From positions 62,001-126,000 of the forward strand of contig JAJEKV010000299.1 in assembly GCA_021234155.1 (NCBI GenBank): a stretch of DNA of 64,000 nucleotides, in the 5' to 3' direction. Positions 34,490-46,810 of the stretch are shown piece by piece. Position 1 is the stretch's first letter, and the number at the start of each line of letters is the position of its first letter. The notes under the pieces were generated by a model. It saw nothing but the letters and a program-made list of their open reading frames with translations, did no database searches and was not told the origin of the DNA. The position numbers and the translations under genes are program-made. The DNA is from Isoetes taiwanensis. Taxonomy: Eukaryota; Streptophyta; Lycopodiopsida; Isoetales; Isoetaceae.

Positions 34490-34925
34490 GGCGGGTTGAC
34501 CATGGGAAAGCACCTTGAGATCTCCCTATGCCAGAGCAAAAGCGAGGGATTACGGCACATCGTAAAGCGTAAAAAATGTGCATAGCCTAAATCCACAAAC
34601 ATCAAACTTCATGCGGTTAGGTTCAAACAACACTAACCTAAACCGGTCGACCGCCCCAGTTCAGTAGCGATCCACCAAAGATATGCCAAAGATATACCGG
34701 ATATGCCACAAACCCACATAAGCGAGGATTTGCCCCCCTATGGGCAATCCAAAAATTGTTACCTGGATATGCCACAAACCCACATAAGCGAGGATTTGCT
34801 CCCCTAGGGGCAATCCAAAAACTATCTTTGTCTGCATGATGTTCCAAACCCACCGAGGATTTGCCCCCTAGGGGCAACCCAAAAACTGTCTTTGTTTGCA
34901 TGATGTTCCAAACCCACCGCAAGCT
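34490..34925 (+). repeat. Dispersed 'GAGGATTTGCCCCCCTAGGGGC' family copy with internal tandem units
   Basis: Starts TGAGATCTCCCTATGCCAGA, GCAAAAGCGAGGGATTACGG, shared with 37,650. Near its end, three to four tandem units ACAAACCCACATAAGCGAGG - ATTTGCCCCCCTA - GGGGCAAYCCAAAAA follow each other. Confidence 0.75.
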
Positions 34926-35436
34926 TTGCGACGAATTTATGTTCCCAACACATCCTAAAAATCAATTTGTCTTTTCTTTGAGCTTCTTCTGTCTCATTCT
35001 TCTCAAATAATTTCAGTTCGGCTTCATAAGTTTCATGAGAGAATATAATGTATGGGACGCAATAATGTGGCATGCAATTCCGTTCCATCTCATGCTTGTA
35101 TTTAGAGCATATTTTGGTTCGTATGTTGTGAGAAGGGATGAGTGAATTAACTTTCATACTGAATGGTTTCAAAATCATATGCTGATGTGGAAAATGGCAT
35201 TTGACCCCATCATAGACTTGTGCGAATGGTGGAGAGCTTAGGGGAGAATATATGTAGGAATATTTGGGATCTCAATGGCCATAATTTATAAGAGAAAACA
35301 ACCGATATACATTTAGGCATACACATTAAAAACTTGTCTCAATAATTGTATATTTAATCCCTATTTCTTATGTATCGTACCCCCATTATAAATCTTCACA
35401 CAACTTAGTATGTACAAGCAGCATTATTCAAAAGGT
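34926..35436. other. No gene recognised
   Basis: A 118-aa minus-strand frame ending at 34,822 has no recognised motif; its upstream half could be a stray exon. Confidence 0.3.
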
Positions 35437-36616
35437 GGCTATGTGCTTTTGCTACTGGGCAATACTCCAGCAAGCATTGTCATAACCTGCAACAATAAGG
35501 ATTAACTAAATGCACATAAAAGTAGAATGTTGCCATTTCAATTCTGAAACCAACATCTTTTTGTCAAATGAGCAGGCAGCCTTACACTTTGAAGTGAGAG
35601 AGATCTGTAGACGGTCGCCGTTGTCGAAATAGATAATAAAAGAGCTTCTTCCTCAGCTAATGTTGCAGCCCGAAACTAATGAAGGTGGAAGTACTGAAGC
35701 AACATGTGAATATTAGAAAGTCAATATATGATAAAGCAAACAAAATACTACCTCAGCTAATTCAAGGTTACTCCTGCATGAGCTTGGATCTAAAGTTTTA
35801 CCCGGTGGTATGAACAAATTATCCACAAAAAATCGTTCTCATTTGCCTTAATCAACAATCACCAATGATCGTAACATGTTTCTGAAAACATATTTTCAAA
35901 ACCTAGCTAAGAATATCTACATACCTCTGCCCAAGGAAGGACGGCATCACGCCCATAATCATCTTCCTGTCCAGATGAGCTCGCTTCAGCAAGATCATCA
36001 TCATCTGAGTCGGCACTCTGGGCAGAGCTTTCAACTATACTGTTTATGATATATCAGTGAAATCAGTTTAAGGGCATTTACATTTGTATTTCATGTTCCT
36101 AGTTCTAGTATATGATAACATAATTAAACCTCAGCAAACTTGTAAGAAACTCTGTACCTATAAATTGACTCTGAACTTTCAATTCACTCGTGCCGGACTG
36201 TTCCCGGCTGCAAAGTATCCGAATTTGAACTGACATTGCATAATCCATCATCAACACCCACACAACCATTTGCAGGATATGTCCAATCATATTTTCCATC
36301 CTCAGAGGAGCCATTAGAAGTATGCACATCATTTGCAGCTTCTATCACTGACCCATTATGCTTCGCCGGAGAACTTTCCTCCAATGTGTCATTAATTCCA
36401 TTTCTCACGTGACATGCTAGAATGTTTTGATGAAAAGGATGGCAACTTACTCTCTGAAATCGGAATTGTTGCAGCAGCTGCAGCACCAAGGACGTCCTCA
36501 ACAGAAATTTCATTGTCCATCCATTCGACTGTACAGTGCACATCGGGTGAGCTTGGCTTGCCATTTTGTCTAGATCTGACTTTCACCAGAGGAGGAACGG
36601 ATTCAGACAAGGTCAT
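35437..36616 (-). CDS. Unrecognised multi-exon gene, acidic/Ser-rich product
   Basis: Several minus-strand open segments with plausible splice borders: about 36,616-36,455 (PPLVKVRSRQNGKPSSPDVH, EWMDNEISVEDVLGAAAAAT), 36,420-36,184 (DTLEESSPAKHNGSV...), 36,039-35,935 (IVESSAQSADSDDDDLAEAS), about 35,815-35,752 (DNLFIPPGKTLDPSSCRSNL), 35,690-35,585 (FRAATLAEEEALLLSISTTA) and a short last exon near 35,488 (VMTMLAGVLPSS). The reading phase between the second and third segments is doubtful. Function not recognised. It could be part of a larger gene running from higher coordinates, or a decayed one. Confidence 0.35.
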
Positions 36617-37315
36617 TTCACTAACACACTGATTTATTCAGTCCAACCGTTCTTGAGCAATAATGCTGCTTTCACAACGGTATTGCATAAATTAGTAAAT
36701 GTGCACAATTCATTAATAATTGCCATTTATAAGGATAAAAACTTAATACAAACTAGATTATCAAAATTCTAATATATAGACTTCCATTATATTATGCATA
36801 GATGTATAAAATATTAAGTGAGATTACTATTGTTGACTAAAAACACAAGCACAAAAGAGAAGAGCAATGCAACCACAGTATAATTATTGATATGCTGGAT
36901 GAAGATGTTGAGATCTTCCAGGATGTCATACCAGAAGAAAGATAATTCTACCTTCTTTTTACAAGAAATGGAAAACCTCAGTCAAGTACTTGTTTTTCTT
37001 ATATGTATCTTTAACTTGCAGATCAAGACTAGAAGAAAATATGCATGAAGTAACTACTCAAAGGCTCTTATACAGAGAGGGCTCTAAGATATGCAGGCCA
37101 GACTCCTTATAACACATTTTGAGACTTGATAAAATAACACGGATTATTTAGGCCCACCTTTGCAATACCTCGAAGTGCAGTTTGAAAAATGGCAGTTTAG
37201 TCAAAATGCAGTAGCATCTAGAAGCCGAAACAAGAAAACGGCTTCTTTACGAAAGGATGAGATTGCTGTATTCGTTGCCAAGAATGCAAGAGGCTGTTGA
37301 ACTATCTCTCTTACT
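36617..37315. other. No gene seen
   Basis: AT-rich. It could hold introns of neighbouring minus-strand genes. Confidence 0.35.
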
Positions 37316-37596
37316 TTAGTAGAAGCGGTAAATATCTGAATCACTTGGTATGTTGGCTGCAGTCAGTTCCATTTGCTTTTGGAACTGTGAGAGCAAAAAG
37401 TTACACAATGCATGGCCAGCTGCAAAGCCCATAGCACCATATAATTGAATTGGAACTTACTGCGGTAGTTACTTCATTATGGACCTGCATTGGCAGATAT
37501 GTAAAGGTCATTCCAGTGTCAAAGAGAGCTCGAAAATTGGATTGTATGAGTTCATTGCCGACCTTGATTTGCTCCATAGCAACAAAATATGCAGGA
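37316..37596 (-). pseudogene. A1-type aspartyl protease fragment
   Basis: Exon 37,596-37,461 reads YFVAMEQIKVGNELIQSNF then RALFDTGMTFTYLP, the second active-site loop of pepsin-like plant proteases. Family consensus is FDTGTSFTYL; here a Met follows DTG. After a GT-AG intron (37,460-37,385), exon 37,384-37,316 reads FQKQMELTAANIPSDSDIYR and hits a stop. No first DTG motif or N-terminal half was found, and the C-terminal third is missing. I judge it a gene relic; a real gene with unrecognised exons is less likely. Confidence 0.6.
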
Positions 37597-37649
37597 CTGC
37601 AAGTAAGGATGTCCTGTCATATTAAAGAAATAAGAGCGATGAGAAGGAT

Positions 37650-37915
37650 GAGATCTCCCTACATCGGAGCAAAAGCGAGGGATTAGGGCACATCAGAAAC
37701 TGGAAAATGTGCAATGCGCATAGCCTAAATCCACGGGCCGGTTAAGCAGTTCGAAGAGCATCGACTGGCAACAGGGTTGACCGCCAGTTTACTGGCAACG
37801 GCCAGTTTGTAGCAGTCATCAGCATATTCTAAGAATATGCCAGCATATACTTGGATATGCCGCAAACCCATATAGACGAGGGTTTGCCCCCCTAGGGGCA
37901 ACCCAAAAAATAGAA
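37650..37915 (+). repeat. Dispersed 'GGGTTTGCCCCCCTAGGGGC' family, copy 3
   Basis: GAGATCTCCCTACATCGGAG ... GCATAGCCTAAATCCACGG ... ATATTCTAAGAATATGCCAG ... GACGAGGGTTTGCCCCCCTA. Block order equals the copy at 34.5 kb, and the reverse complement matches 8.67-8.85 kb. Confidence 0.75.
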
Positions 37916-38700
37916 CAACCTCAAAATCATGCGTTATAATCACCTCTTTATCTAACATGCTATTTTGGTCTTTAGGTGTTTTTTTAACATCTATATCAAA
38001 CTTTAGGTCTATGTATTGGGTTATTTTTAAATTAACTTTAGTGGCCAAATTTATGTCTTTGGCATCAATTTTTAGGTGTATCTGATAAGTACTTTGAGGT
38101 TAACTTTATCTGATTTCTTGTTTGTATTTGTTAATTTTTAGGACCAATTTCAGGGATGGATTTTGGGCTCGTAAGCCTAGGTTCATAGAGTGGGTTTCAG
38201 TTAACATTGTGGTTAAATTTTTGGTGAATTTTTTGTTTCTAACTGATTTTAAGCATGATTTTCATTGTTGATTAATTCTTAGCATTTTTGGGTATACAAT
38301 ATTCTTAAAGATTTAGCAAATATAAATCAATGCCCTAACCGAGTAGGATTAGAAGCTTCCAAGCTCATATGTATGCATCTACCCATGTTCTTTGCCCGTT
38401 GGGAATAGAACATGAAAATCCCTGATTATCTTTAAAAAAAAAGGAATTTAGCATGTTGACAAAAAATGCTTCGGAAAACCATTCATATGGATATCTAGAT
38501 TAGTAGAACTTTGGTTTTTACATTACATGTCCTAAAAATTGTCAATACACTCTTTTGTTTTAGCCTCACTTAACCTATGTAAGTGTGCTTGTTTCTACTA
38601 ACTTGACCCACCTTAGTGTAGAAGTTACCGTTATAGATATTATTAACGAATTTTAAAATACACCTCCCTTGGCGTCCCTCCTCTCTTTAAAATACTATCT
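37916..38700. other. No gene seen
   Basis: AT-rich spacer ahead of the solo LTR. Confidence 0.4.
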
Positions 38701-40323
38701 ATCTTTGTGACGCTCCCCACAAAACATCTGACTTACTGTACACTCGTAGGAAATCCCCCATCAGGTCCTCCAGGCCGCCGCGGAGGCCTCAGATCTATCC
38801 CCACTCTAGGGTATCCCTAATGCGGGAAGGGGACACGAAGGTGTCTTGCACGCCCTTCCCCTATGGGCTCCTATAACAGTGGAAGCATAAACAATGTCAA
38901 AACTAGCAATAATGATACATCGAACTACCTCGAAGGGTAGCGCATCCACATATCCATAGATACAATAGAGATAACCACATGCCGTAAAACATGAGAGCTC
39001 CTACCCAAGGCTCAGACTCATAGGGTAGTAGACTGACGGCTAGGCCACAAGATAGAGCAGACCGAGTCATAACAATGGCGAGGCTGGCTATAGACAATGG
39101 CTAGGGTTGACCACTCCAACTGCCCCTCCTGTGCATACTTTGCAGATGGGCTAGATCGGGCTCTGGTACGACTCTAGCCTTTCGGATACGCAATCTCATG
39201 GTATCACCCATTGAGACTGCTCCATGTTGCATCTCCCCGGTCCGACGAGGCAGGAAGGGTTCCATCTCCCCTTCCCGGGGTCTAGAGGTTCCACGGGCGG
39301 TTAGAGAATCGTGGCGACACACGATTCTTCCCCGACTTAACCCCCCAAAACAAGAGCCAGGCTGTCACTTGCAGCTTTTGAGAGGCAGGGCAACACCATT
39401 GCCCCAGGAGGTGTCGAACCCATGGCCGGCCCACTCGAAGTGATCAGCCATAAGCCTAGCCCACTATGGGGTTCCCAGTAGCCGCGCTCAACAGGGACCC
39501 TCCCTCCGTCTCGCCTCTAGCCCCGTTATGTAGTGCTAAGTCATATCATAGTCCTCGTAGCCCCGTGGGTTCCTATACATAGGCCGCATAATAATAGGAA
39601 CTAACGGGTCTAAACTAGGAGCATCACTAAGTAATGGCTACTAGGTCTCTAACCCCCTTCCCAATACAAGAGGAGCAAACATGATCAACTGACATCACAT
39701 ATCCACATAGAGAATAACATCTAAACCTAATCATATACATGTAACTTACAGTTAGGGTTCATTGATTAGGGTTCAAGATCTAAACTGAGGGTTCTAGGAA
39801 GGCTTTACTAGAGACACGAAATGCTAACTCCTCTGGAGTCCTAACTTCCAGATGATCTACAAAGAACTCTAATCCAAATACCTGCTCCTGAGGAACTCCC
39901 TCCTACTCCCGGCGTCTCCATGGTCTTCGAGATAGTCGAACTAGCTCCCACTCCTATTGACGCGCACACGCTTTGGGGGCTGTTGTGCTCGAATGGTTCT
40001 CGAAACGGAGTTGCGAAGAAGATTCCCGGACGGTTGGAGCCAGAAAGAGGCCTAGGGTTAGGGTTTAGGCCTTTATAGGTTAGGGTTCACATGTTATGCC
40101 ACGTGGCTCCAATGGGGTAAGGCCGTGTGGCAGTTTCCCCATAGGATAAGGCCACGTGGAAATTGGCCTTATCCTAAGGGTGTCTAAGTTATATGAATAA
40201 CTTAGACATGCACCCTATGCCACTAACCTATGGTATACAAGGCTATGAAGGTAGACTTGTATAGTGACTGACCTGGAAATATACGTATTTATGGCGTATA
40301 TTTCCTTGGAACGTCACAATCTT
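38701..40323. mobile_element. Solo LTR, Ty3/gypsy-like, with 5-bp target-site duplication
   Basis: Element 38,706-40,318 (1,613 bp) begins TGTGACG and ends CGTCACA, exact 7-bp inverted ends with canonical TG...CA. It is flanked by ATCTT at 38,701-38,705 and 40,319-40,323. No gag/pol is inside, so it is an LTR left by recombination. An LTR relative lies at 13,791. Orientation is unknown, since the inverted ends are symmetrical. Confidence 0.85.
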
Positions 40324-41407
40324 TGTTCGAATTAGGTTTTCATTTTCGTCTGCAATCTATGAGAAACATTGGGCTTTTTTAATTTTAGCACACCAGTCCA
40401 ACCAAGCCTACAACCTTTTTTGCAATTCTAGCCTATCGACGTAGCACCTCCACCTCATCAAAAACTGATGTGGCATTACTTTTCACCATATGTAGAAAGT
40501 CGCGAAATAACCTCCTTTTGCATCGCTATGCTTTCCATTTTTGCCCTTTCAACCTTTCAGAGTTCAGGAGGGATCTTCAACTGGTTTACTTACTTGCTCG
40601 CATTAGGTTCCCTGGTTGTAGTATCAATCTTATTTTTTCGTGTTTTAGGGCAAGTATTTTCCAATACATCTTTCTGCCAACTCTAGCTTTTATTATTCCA
40701 GTTGTTAATTCGGTGCAAATTGGTAGAGATACTTTGCAAACTCTACAAAGCCCCTCCCTTGCTTTGGTTTCTCATATCCTTTTGCTACGGCCTCAAGTTT
40801 TTAGTTTTTCTAGAATTTTTGCTTTGCTAAATTGACGTGGCAAAAATGTTTTTTTTTTTAGTACTTGTTTGGTCTGTGGCATTGTGAAAGATGCAAGTCA
40901 ACTCGTTGGAGGTAAGCTTCTCTTTTCCACATCTCAAATATATTTGAGACCTTATCTACATGTACTTCTTGATGGAGGCAAACATGCAGAGTAACAAGTA
41001 ACTGCATGGAGACTAAATTTCAAATTTTAACCAAGCTAGAATTTCGTTCAGATATGAAAGACAAACATGATCAAATATTCATTAACACGACAACCTGCAT
41101 CGAAAGACAACTTATTAGTGTCCCAATCTTCATTTACAATCACATAGAAAGCCCACCAACGGTGGGAAATTTTCTAGTACAATACATATAGTATACATGA
41201 AACAGGGAACACAGTGGCAAATTGTTAAAACGACAAAAACTATTATACATGAAACACGGTAACAAATTGTTAAAATGACAAAAACTTTTTTTTATCAATA
41301 GTGCTAGAATGGTTACAAAAGTTTGAAGATCCTCATCCATGGTTACAATAGTTTGAAGATACTAAAAGCCTCATCTTTTTAGGCAGCACCAGCCTACTGG
41401 CCTAGAT
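40324..41407. other. No gene recognised
   Basis: Two overlapping plus-strand frames (40,468-40,835) are hydrophobic but match nothing I know. Short direct repeats occur around 41,170-41,360. Confidence 0.35.
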
Positions 41408-43080
41408 TCAACCTGCTATGGCCTTTCCCTTACTACAACGTCCTCGAGGCATGTTTCTTCTAGCACATTCTCTGTTTGTCAAGGTAATTGGCATTGGAGA
41501 GTCCGATGGATCACGTAGGGCAGTTAAGTCCTCAAACGGAACTCTTGCATTGCTCGGACCTGGCCTTTCTGTATCGGACTCCTCCGCATCCTCGTTGTCG
41601 GCTGACTCGTCTAAAAATATGATTTGGCCTATATCATCTTGCTCGTCAATGAAGACACTGAATGTCTTCGTCAACATGGTTTGCAGCATTTACAGAAAGT
41701 AGCTCGTCCTTACTGTCTTTGAAGCTGTCCTCTTCCACTTCGGAATCTGCATCCATGAAAGGAAACTGTAGCTTATCGATTGTGGATGCACCACTATTGC
41801 GATTCAAGAGCCGTCAGTTTGAGAAGTTATATACAAGTTTGTCAGTCTTCTTATGCAGCAAGCGATTACGGGTGATACTGTATATGTACTTACAGGCACT
41901 CCAATTCCTCTCACTTGCACTATTGAAGGATACCAAGGAGAGGATAGTCATTGCAATTGCCTGTAAGGTATCAGTAACTTGCCCGTGGGCTTGCCACCAT
42001 GCATAGGATTCCATATTGGGCTCCTTCTTATGACTCTCCAACGAGTCATGAAGCTCTTCGTCTGCCCACCTTCCACTCAAGTTTTGGTACTCGGTTAACT
42101 CCGCAATGAAAAGCTTGTAGTTCGAGCTATCAGGATGGTACAATTTTGCAACTTTCTTCAACGAACTCATAACTTCCTTATCTGTATGTTGGTCCATATC
42201 ATGGCTATACGAGTCTAAGGCATGTGCGGCGCCATGAAGGTCGTTGTACGGCTTCTTCCATCGTTCAATGAAGTCCCTGAGCAGTGCTGCGTGCTTGGCA
42301 TTGTCAAAGGGCGCATTGGGCCTGTCACATTCTAGGAATGATTGAATTGAGTGCCAATATCTCCAGACCTTACCAGTGCTTTCCTTCGAAGAATCAAGGG
42401 TTTTGATGGCATGACAAATAGGTTGCATGCACCTCACAACATTCTTTACGCCTTTCCAAAATGCCTCCTACACAAAGCATTTCTCGAAGGGCAGCAGCTT
42501 TGTCGGTGTTTGGAGGTATTTTTGCCCTTCTGCCTCCTCTCCCATTCAAAGAACTTTATATGATTAAAGGTTGAGATAATCCAATCACGACACACACTCT
42601 TTCGGGACAGATGTAATTGGAACCAAATCGCGTTTGCTCAGGGTTCATGAGTACTAGGGACTTCTAATGCAATGACTTATAAATGGCATAAATTGCTGGC
42701 TTTTTTGTGATGAATTTTACAAGACGACGCACTTTCTGAATGGAATCTTCAACAATTTACCCCCTAACTTACAATTAGACGCGTTATCCATTACAACCTG
42801 AAATATTCTCTTCAGTCCAAAACTCTCTATCACATTTGTTTTCTAAAAAATCAATCTCTTGTCACTTGGTCAGTTTTGGTTTCTACGATCTTCAAAAATA
42901 CTTCACCTCCTGGATATAAGATCATGAAGTTTATAAGATGGTCCTTGTTTACATTGCTCCAACTATCAGTCAGTAGTGAAGCTGGCCTGGCTTCAGTAAC
43001 ACGACACAACTTCATCTCCACCCTCTCGACCATTTTCCCGTGTATTTCATCGACCATTTTATTGTTGGCATGCTTGTATG
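41408..43080 (-). pseudogene. hAT transposase, C-terminal part
   Basis: Minus strand. A DUF659-like segment lies at 43,057-42,851 (ARPASLLTDSWSNVNKDHLI, NFMILYPGG). The hAT dimerisation domain is at 42,437-41,814, ending SLVSFNSASERNWSACKYIY, then RNRLLHKKTDKLVYNFSN. An acidic tail, partly out of frame, extends to 41,408. Known role: cut-and-paste transposition. A frameshift and stops separate the DUF659 and dimerisation parts. The gene's N-terminus is across the copia insertion at 48,600-49,376. Confidence 0.8.
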
Positions 43081-43704
43081 TGTTAGAAATAGAGAATCTT
43101 CTCTAAATCTATATCACAATTGCTTGATGAATTTATGTATTACACCAAGACAATGATCACAAAATTTCAATTCCTAAGGTAGTGTATTTGCTAGAAACAA
43201 AATTGCAATAAAACCTTAGGATTACTGTAGCAAAAGTTACTGTAGAAATGGGATTGACCCAAGTTTGACCCGATGGCAATACAATTACACAGCTCCGAAA
43301 CATGCAGAAATTCCTCCTTAGGTTTAACTCCTGACCAGTTCAATTCATAAACCGGCCTCTACAATCTTTTAAACTGTGAGTCTCGGCGGTTATGGCATCG
43401 GATCCGGCCGCCTAGCCGAGCTCCTATTCATATGGAGTTTCCCTCCATTGTATCGGGCCCTAAGAGCTATACAAATGGGATAATCCCAACCATTGAATGT
43501 GGATGACCTTAACCTTTTCAAATATGGTGCTAAGACCATCATAAGAACCATTATAAGCTCCATGGCATGTTATTTTCACTGTACTGTATATTAGGGCTAG
43601 CCATCCTCTGAACAATCCCCTGTATACCTTATGTACACTGTATATACAACTTCAATGAATTGTTTGTCTTCAGAATATGTGATGATTCAAACCTAAATTC
43701 AACA
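43081..43704 (-). repeat. copia 3' LTR
   Basis: Starts TGTTAGAAATAG and ends AATTCAACA. It is the downstream LTR of the minus-strand element. Confidence 0.95.
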
Positions 43705-43718
43705 TTCCTCCTTCATCA
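43705..43718 (-). promoter_or_regulatory. Polypurine tract
   Basis: Minus strand reads GATGAAGGAGGAA immediately before the 3' LTR: the plus-strand primer site for second-strand DNA synthesis. Confidence 0.8.
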
Positions 43719-43720
43719 CA

Positions 43721-45165
43721 TTATTCTGTAACTTGCATGTCAACTTTAAACTGTTTAAACTTAGCTTCAGGAAGGGCTTTTGTGAAGACATCTGCAACCT
43801 GCTTTGCTGTGTTAATATACACCATCTCAATATACTGTTTGCTAGCCAGATCTCGAATGAAGTGGATGTTTAATTCAATGTGCTTAGTTCTATCATGATG
43901 AACTGGATTTTTCACAATTGCTATGCAGCTCTGGCTGTCAGTAAAAATTTGAGTTGGACCTGCTTGTTTGCAATTTAATTCTTCTAGCAATCTTCTCAAC
44001 CAACATATCTCTTTGGCAACTAAAGATGAGGCTGTGTACTCAGCTTCAGCTGAAGACATGGCAATTGCATTCTGCTTTTTGCTTTTCCAATTAATGGCAC
44101 CTCCATCTAAGAATACAACAAATCCAGATGTGGATTTCCTGTTTGACAAGTCCCCTCCCCAATCAGCATCACTATATGCACATAACTGAAGATTGTCCGA
44201 ATTGAATGTTATTCCATGTGATTTTGTCCCTTTAAGGTACTTTAAAACTCTTTTACCTGCAATCCAATGATCTTTGGTCGGATTATGGCATCTCCTGCTC
44301 AAAATGTTTACAATATAAGAGATATCTGGCCTTGTGTTGTTTGCCAGATATAGCAAACACCCTATTAAAGATCTATATGGGACATTCTCCATTTCCTTGA
44401 TGTCCTTTTCAGTGAGATCTTTTTCTTCTGTCAATCTATGTCCTGGTACTGCAGGGCATTTTGCTGGATGTGCATCAACAAGGTTGAACCTTTTAAGCAT
44501 ATTTTCTATATGTTTGGATTGCTGCAGTTTCAGTATCTTTTGGTCTCTGTTTCTGCATACTTCTATGCCCAAGAAGTGTCTTAGTTCCCCTAGATCTGAC
44601 ATTTCAAATCTTGAACTTAAGATCCCTTTACAATGATTCAATACTCTTGTATGATTTGCTGCCATAATGCAGTCATCAACATACAAGGCTATAATGCAAA
44701 AGTTTTCTGCTTGTTTGTACCTATAGAGGTTGCCATCATTTTTGAGTTTCTCAAACCCTTGTTCCTTAAGAAAGTTATCCATGCATACATACCACTCCTA
44801 GGAGATTGTTTCAGGCCATTATCTGACTCTATTTAGTCTCCAAACTTTATTGATTTGTTGCTCAAATCCACGGAGCTTGTTCCATAAAAACTTTTTTCCT
44901 CCGGTTTAGCATTAAGAAAGGCTTTTTTACATCCATGTGATGTAGCTCAAGATCTTGTGCATTTGCTATTGCAAGCAATGTCCTAATCTTTGGTTAATTT
45001 CACAATAGAGAGTACGTTTCCTCAAAATCCGGGCCCCTGTTTTTGAGTGTATCCTTTTGCCACAAGTCTTGCCTTGTATTTCTAGCGCCATCCGAATTTT
45101 CCTTAATTTTAAACAACCATTTGCAACCTACAACATTTTTCCGGTAGGGTAATCAACTAAGTCAT
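43721..45165 (-). pseudogene. copia reverse transcriptase / RNase H
   Basis: The 353-aa frame 44,782-43,721 covers the RT C-terminal half (CIIALYVDDCIMAA, the YVDD box; MSDLGELRHFLGIEV) and RNase H (YSDADWGGDLSNRKSTSG, AEAEYTA, TKHIELNIHFIRD, VADVFTKALPEAKF). The N-terminal RT half, 45,165-44,783, is out of frame with stops and seems to lack some codons (MDVKKAFLNAKPEEKSFYG then a jump to GLKQSPR). Inactive as it stands. Confidence 0.9.
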
Positions 45166-46810
45166 ATGTGCGAGTTTTTCTCAAAAGAATCTAACTCATC
45201 CTTCATGGCTTTAAACCACTGTTCCTTATGCTCACTCTCAATTGCTTCCTCATAAGACTGTGGTATTGGAACATTTTCAAGTATTGCCATAACTTGTTCA
45301 TATTCAATATGTTGCTTTTCTAACCTCCTACTTCTTCCCAATTCATTCCTACCATAATGATCAGCATTTTCATGTACGTTTTCCAGCAGCTTCTCTACTT
45401 GAGTTCTTCTTTTGCTGATGGCACCTAATGGTATAGTGTTGTTTTCAATGTTTGCTGCCTCATTATTTTCAGTGATTGTGTCATCATTTGGTTCTGCTAT
45501 CATGTTTCCTTCTTCCTGATCTGAGTCTAAATCTATTGCTTGCTGTATCTTAGTTTCAACCTTGTCTTTTTTGTCAAAATCTGCTTTCCTTTTATGCCTA
45601 TCTTTGTAGAACACCTGTTCATCAAACAAAGTATCTCTGCTAATAACTATTGTTTTGCTTTCTGGCACAAACACTCTATACCCCTTGGATTCTTCGTCAT
45701 AACCCACGAGGTAGCCAATACTTGCCTTGTCATCTAATTTCTGTCTTAATCCTTTTGGTACATGTACATATGTTAAACATCCATATGCTTTAAAATCATA
45801 ATCTATGCTAGCATTATCATTAGACCATAGCAAATCAGGTATGTTACCTTTAATGCTTTCGATGAGGGGGGGTTTGTTACGAATCATTATTGCGACCTTC
45901 AAAGCTTCTTCCCACGGGTTATTTGGCAAGCCACTCCTTTTGATCATTGATCTCACAACATCCATAATGGTCCTGTTTTTCCTTTCAGCTACTCCATTTC
46001 TTTGGGAATGTACCTGCAGGTTAGTTGCCTTCTAATTCCATGAGTGATGCAAAAAAGTCTGAATTTGGCTGATAGGTACTCCCCTCCTCTATCAGACCTG
46101 ATGCACTTCAGTTTTCTCCCTGATTCTCTTTCCATTTCATGAACATATTGTTTGAAAGCATTTAATGCTTGAGACTTTCTTTCTAAGCAGTAGACTTTGC
46201 ACTTCCTACTGAAGTCATCAATAAAAGATATGAAATATCTTTTATTTGTCCTTCCTTTGACATTTAATGGCCCACATAGGTCAGTGTGTACCAGATCAAG
46301 AACACCCTTTGCTCTTGTTTTGGATTGTTTGAAGGGTAGCCTGTTTGTTTTCCCAAGTATGCATCCCTCACACTTGAAGTTTTCTGATTTGATATCTTTA
46401 CAATTTAGCCATCCCTTTTTGGCTAAGTATTTCAAATTGTTGCAATGAGTATGGGCCAGCCTGTCATGCCAGATTTCAAATTCTGGAATATTTACAGTGT
46501 TAATACTGTCATGTCCCAAAGCTTTCATTTGGAAAAGATTGCCAACACGTTTTGCATGGAACTTCAATATATTATCAAAAAAGATATTACAACCTTTTGA
46601 GTCAAAGTTGACCTTATATCCTAAATCCACCAACTGGCTTACAGAAATGAGGTTTTTAATGATAGTGGGAACACACAATACATTCTCAATATCTACTATT
46701 TTTCCATCAAGATCTAAAAGTTGCAAAAGTCCCCTTCCTTCAATTTCTTGAGTATCTCCATTTCCAACTTGGATTCTTCTAGAATGAGTGGTTGAGACAT
46801 TTTTTAGCAA
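45162..46810 (-). pseudogene. copia GAG-pre-integrase and integrase
   Basis: Minus strand, two frames. Upstream frame 46,810-45,989: zinc HHCC region (WHDRLAHTHCNNL, CEGCILGKTNRLPF), then catalytic Asp in VHTDLCGPL and IRSDRGGEY. Downstream frame 45,965-45,162: MDVVRSMIKRSGLPNNPWEE onward; the Glu of GVAERKNR lies at the frame junction. A single frameshift near 45,990 separates them. Confidence 0.9.

Noticed and set aside
39395-39475. tRNA-like GGGTTCGACACC on the minus strand
   Set aside because: It resembles a B box only. It lies inside the solo LTR and no tRNA fold could be drawn.
40468-40835. Overlapping hydrophobic frames
   Set aside because: No family, no start context and two competing frames; not enough to call a membrane protein.
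42351-42563. Plus-strand 70-aa frame
   Set aside because: Shadow of the hAT transposase region on the other strand.
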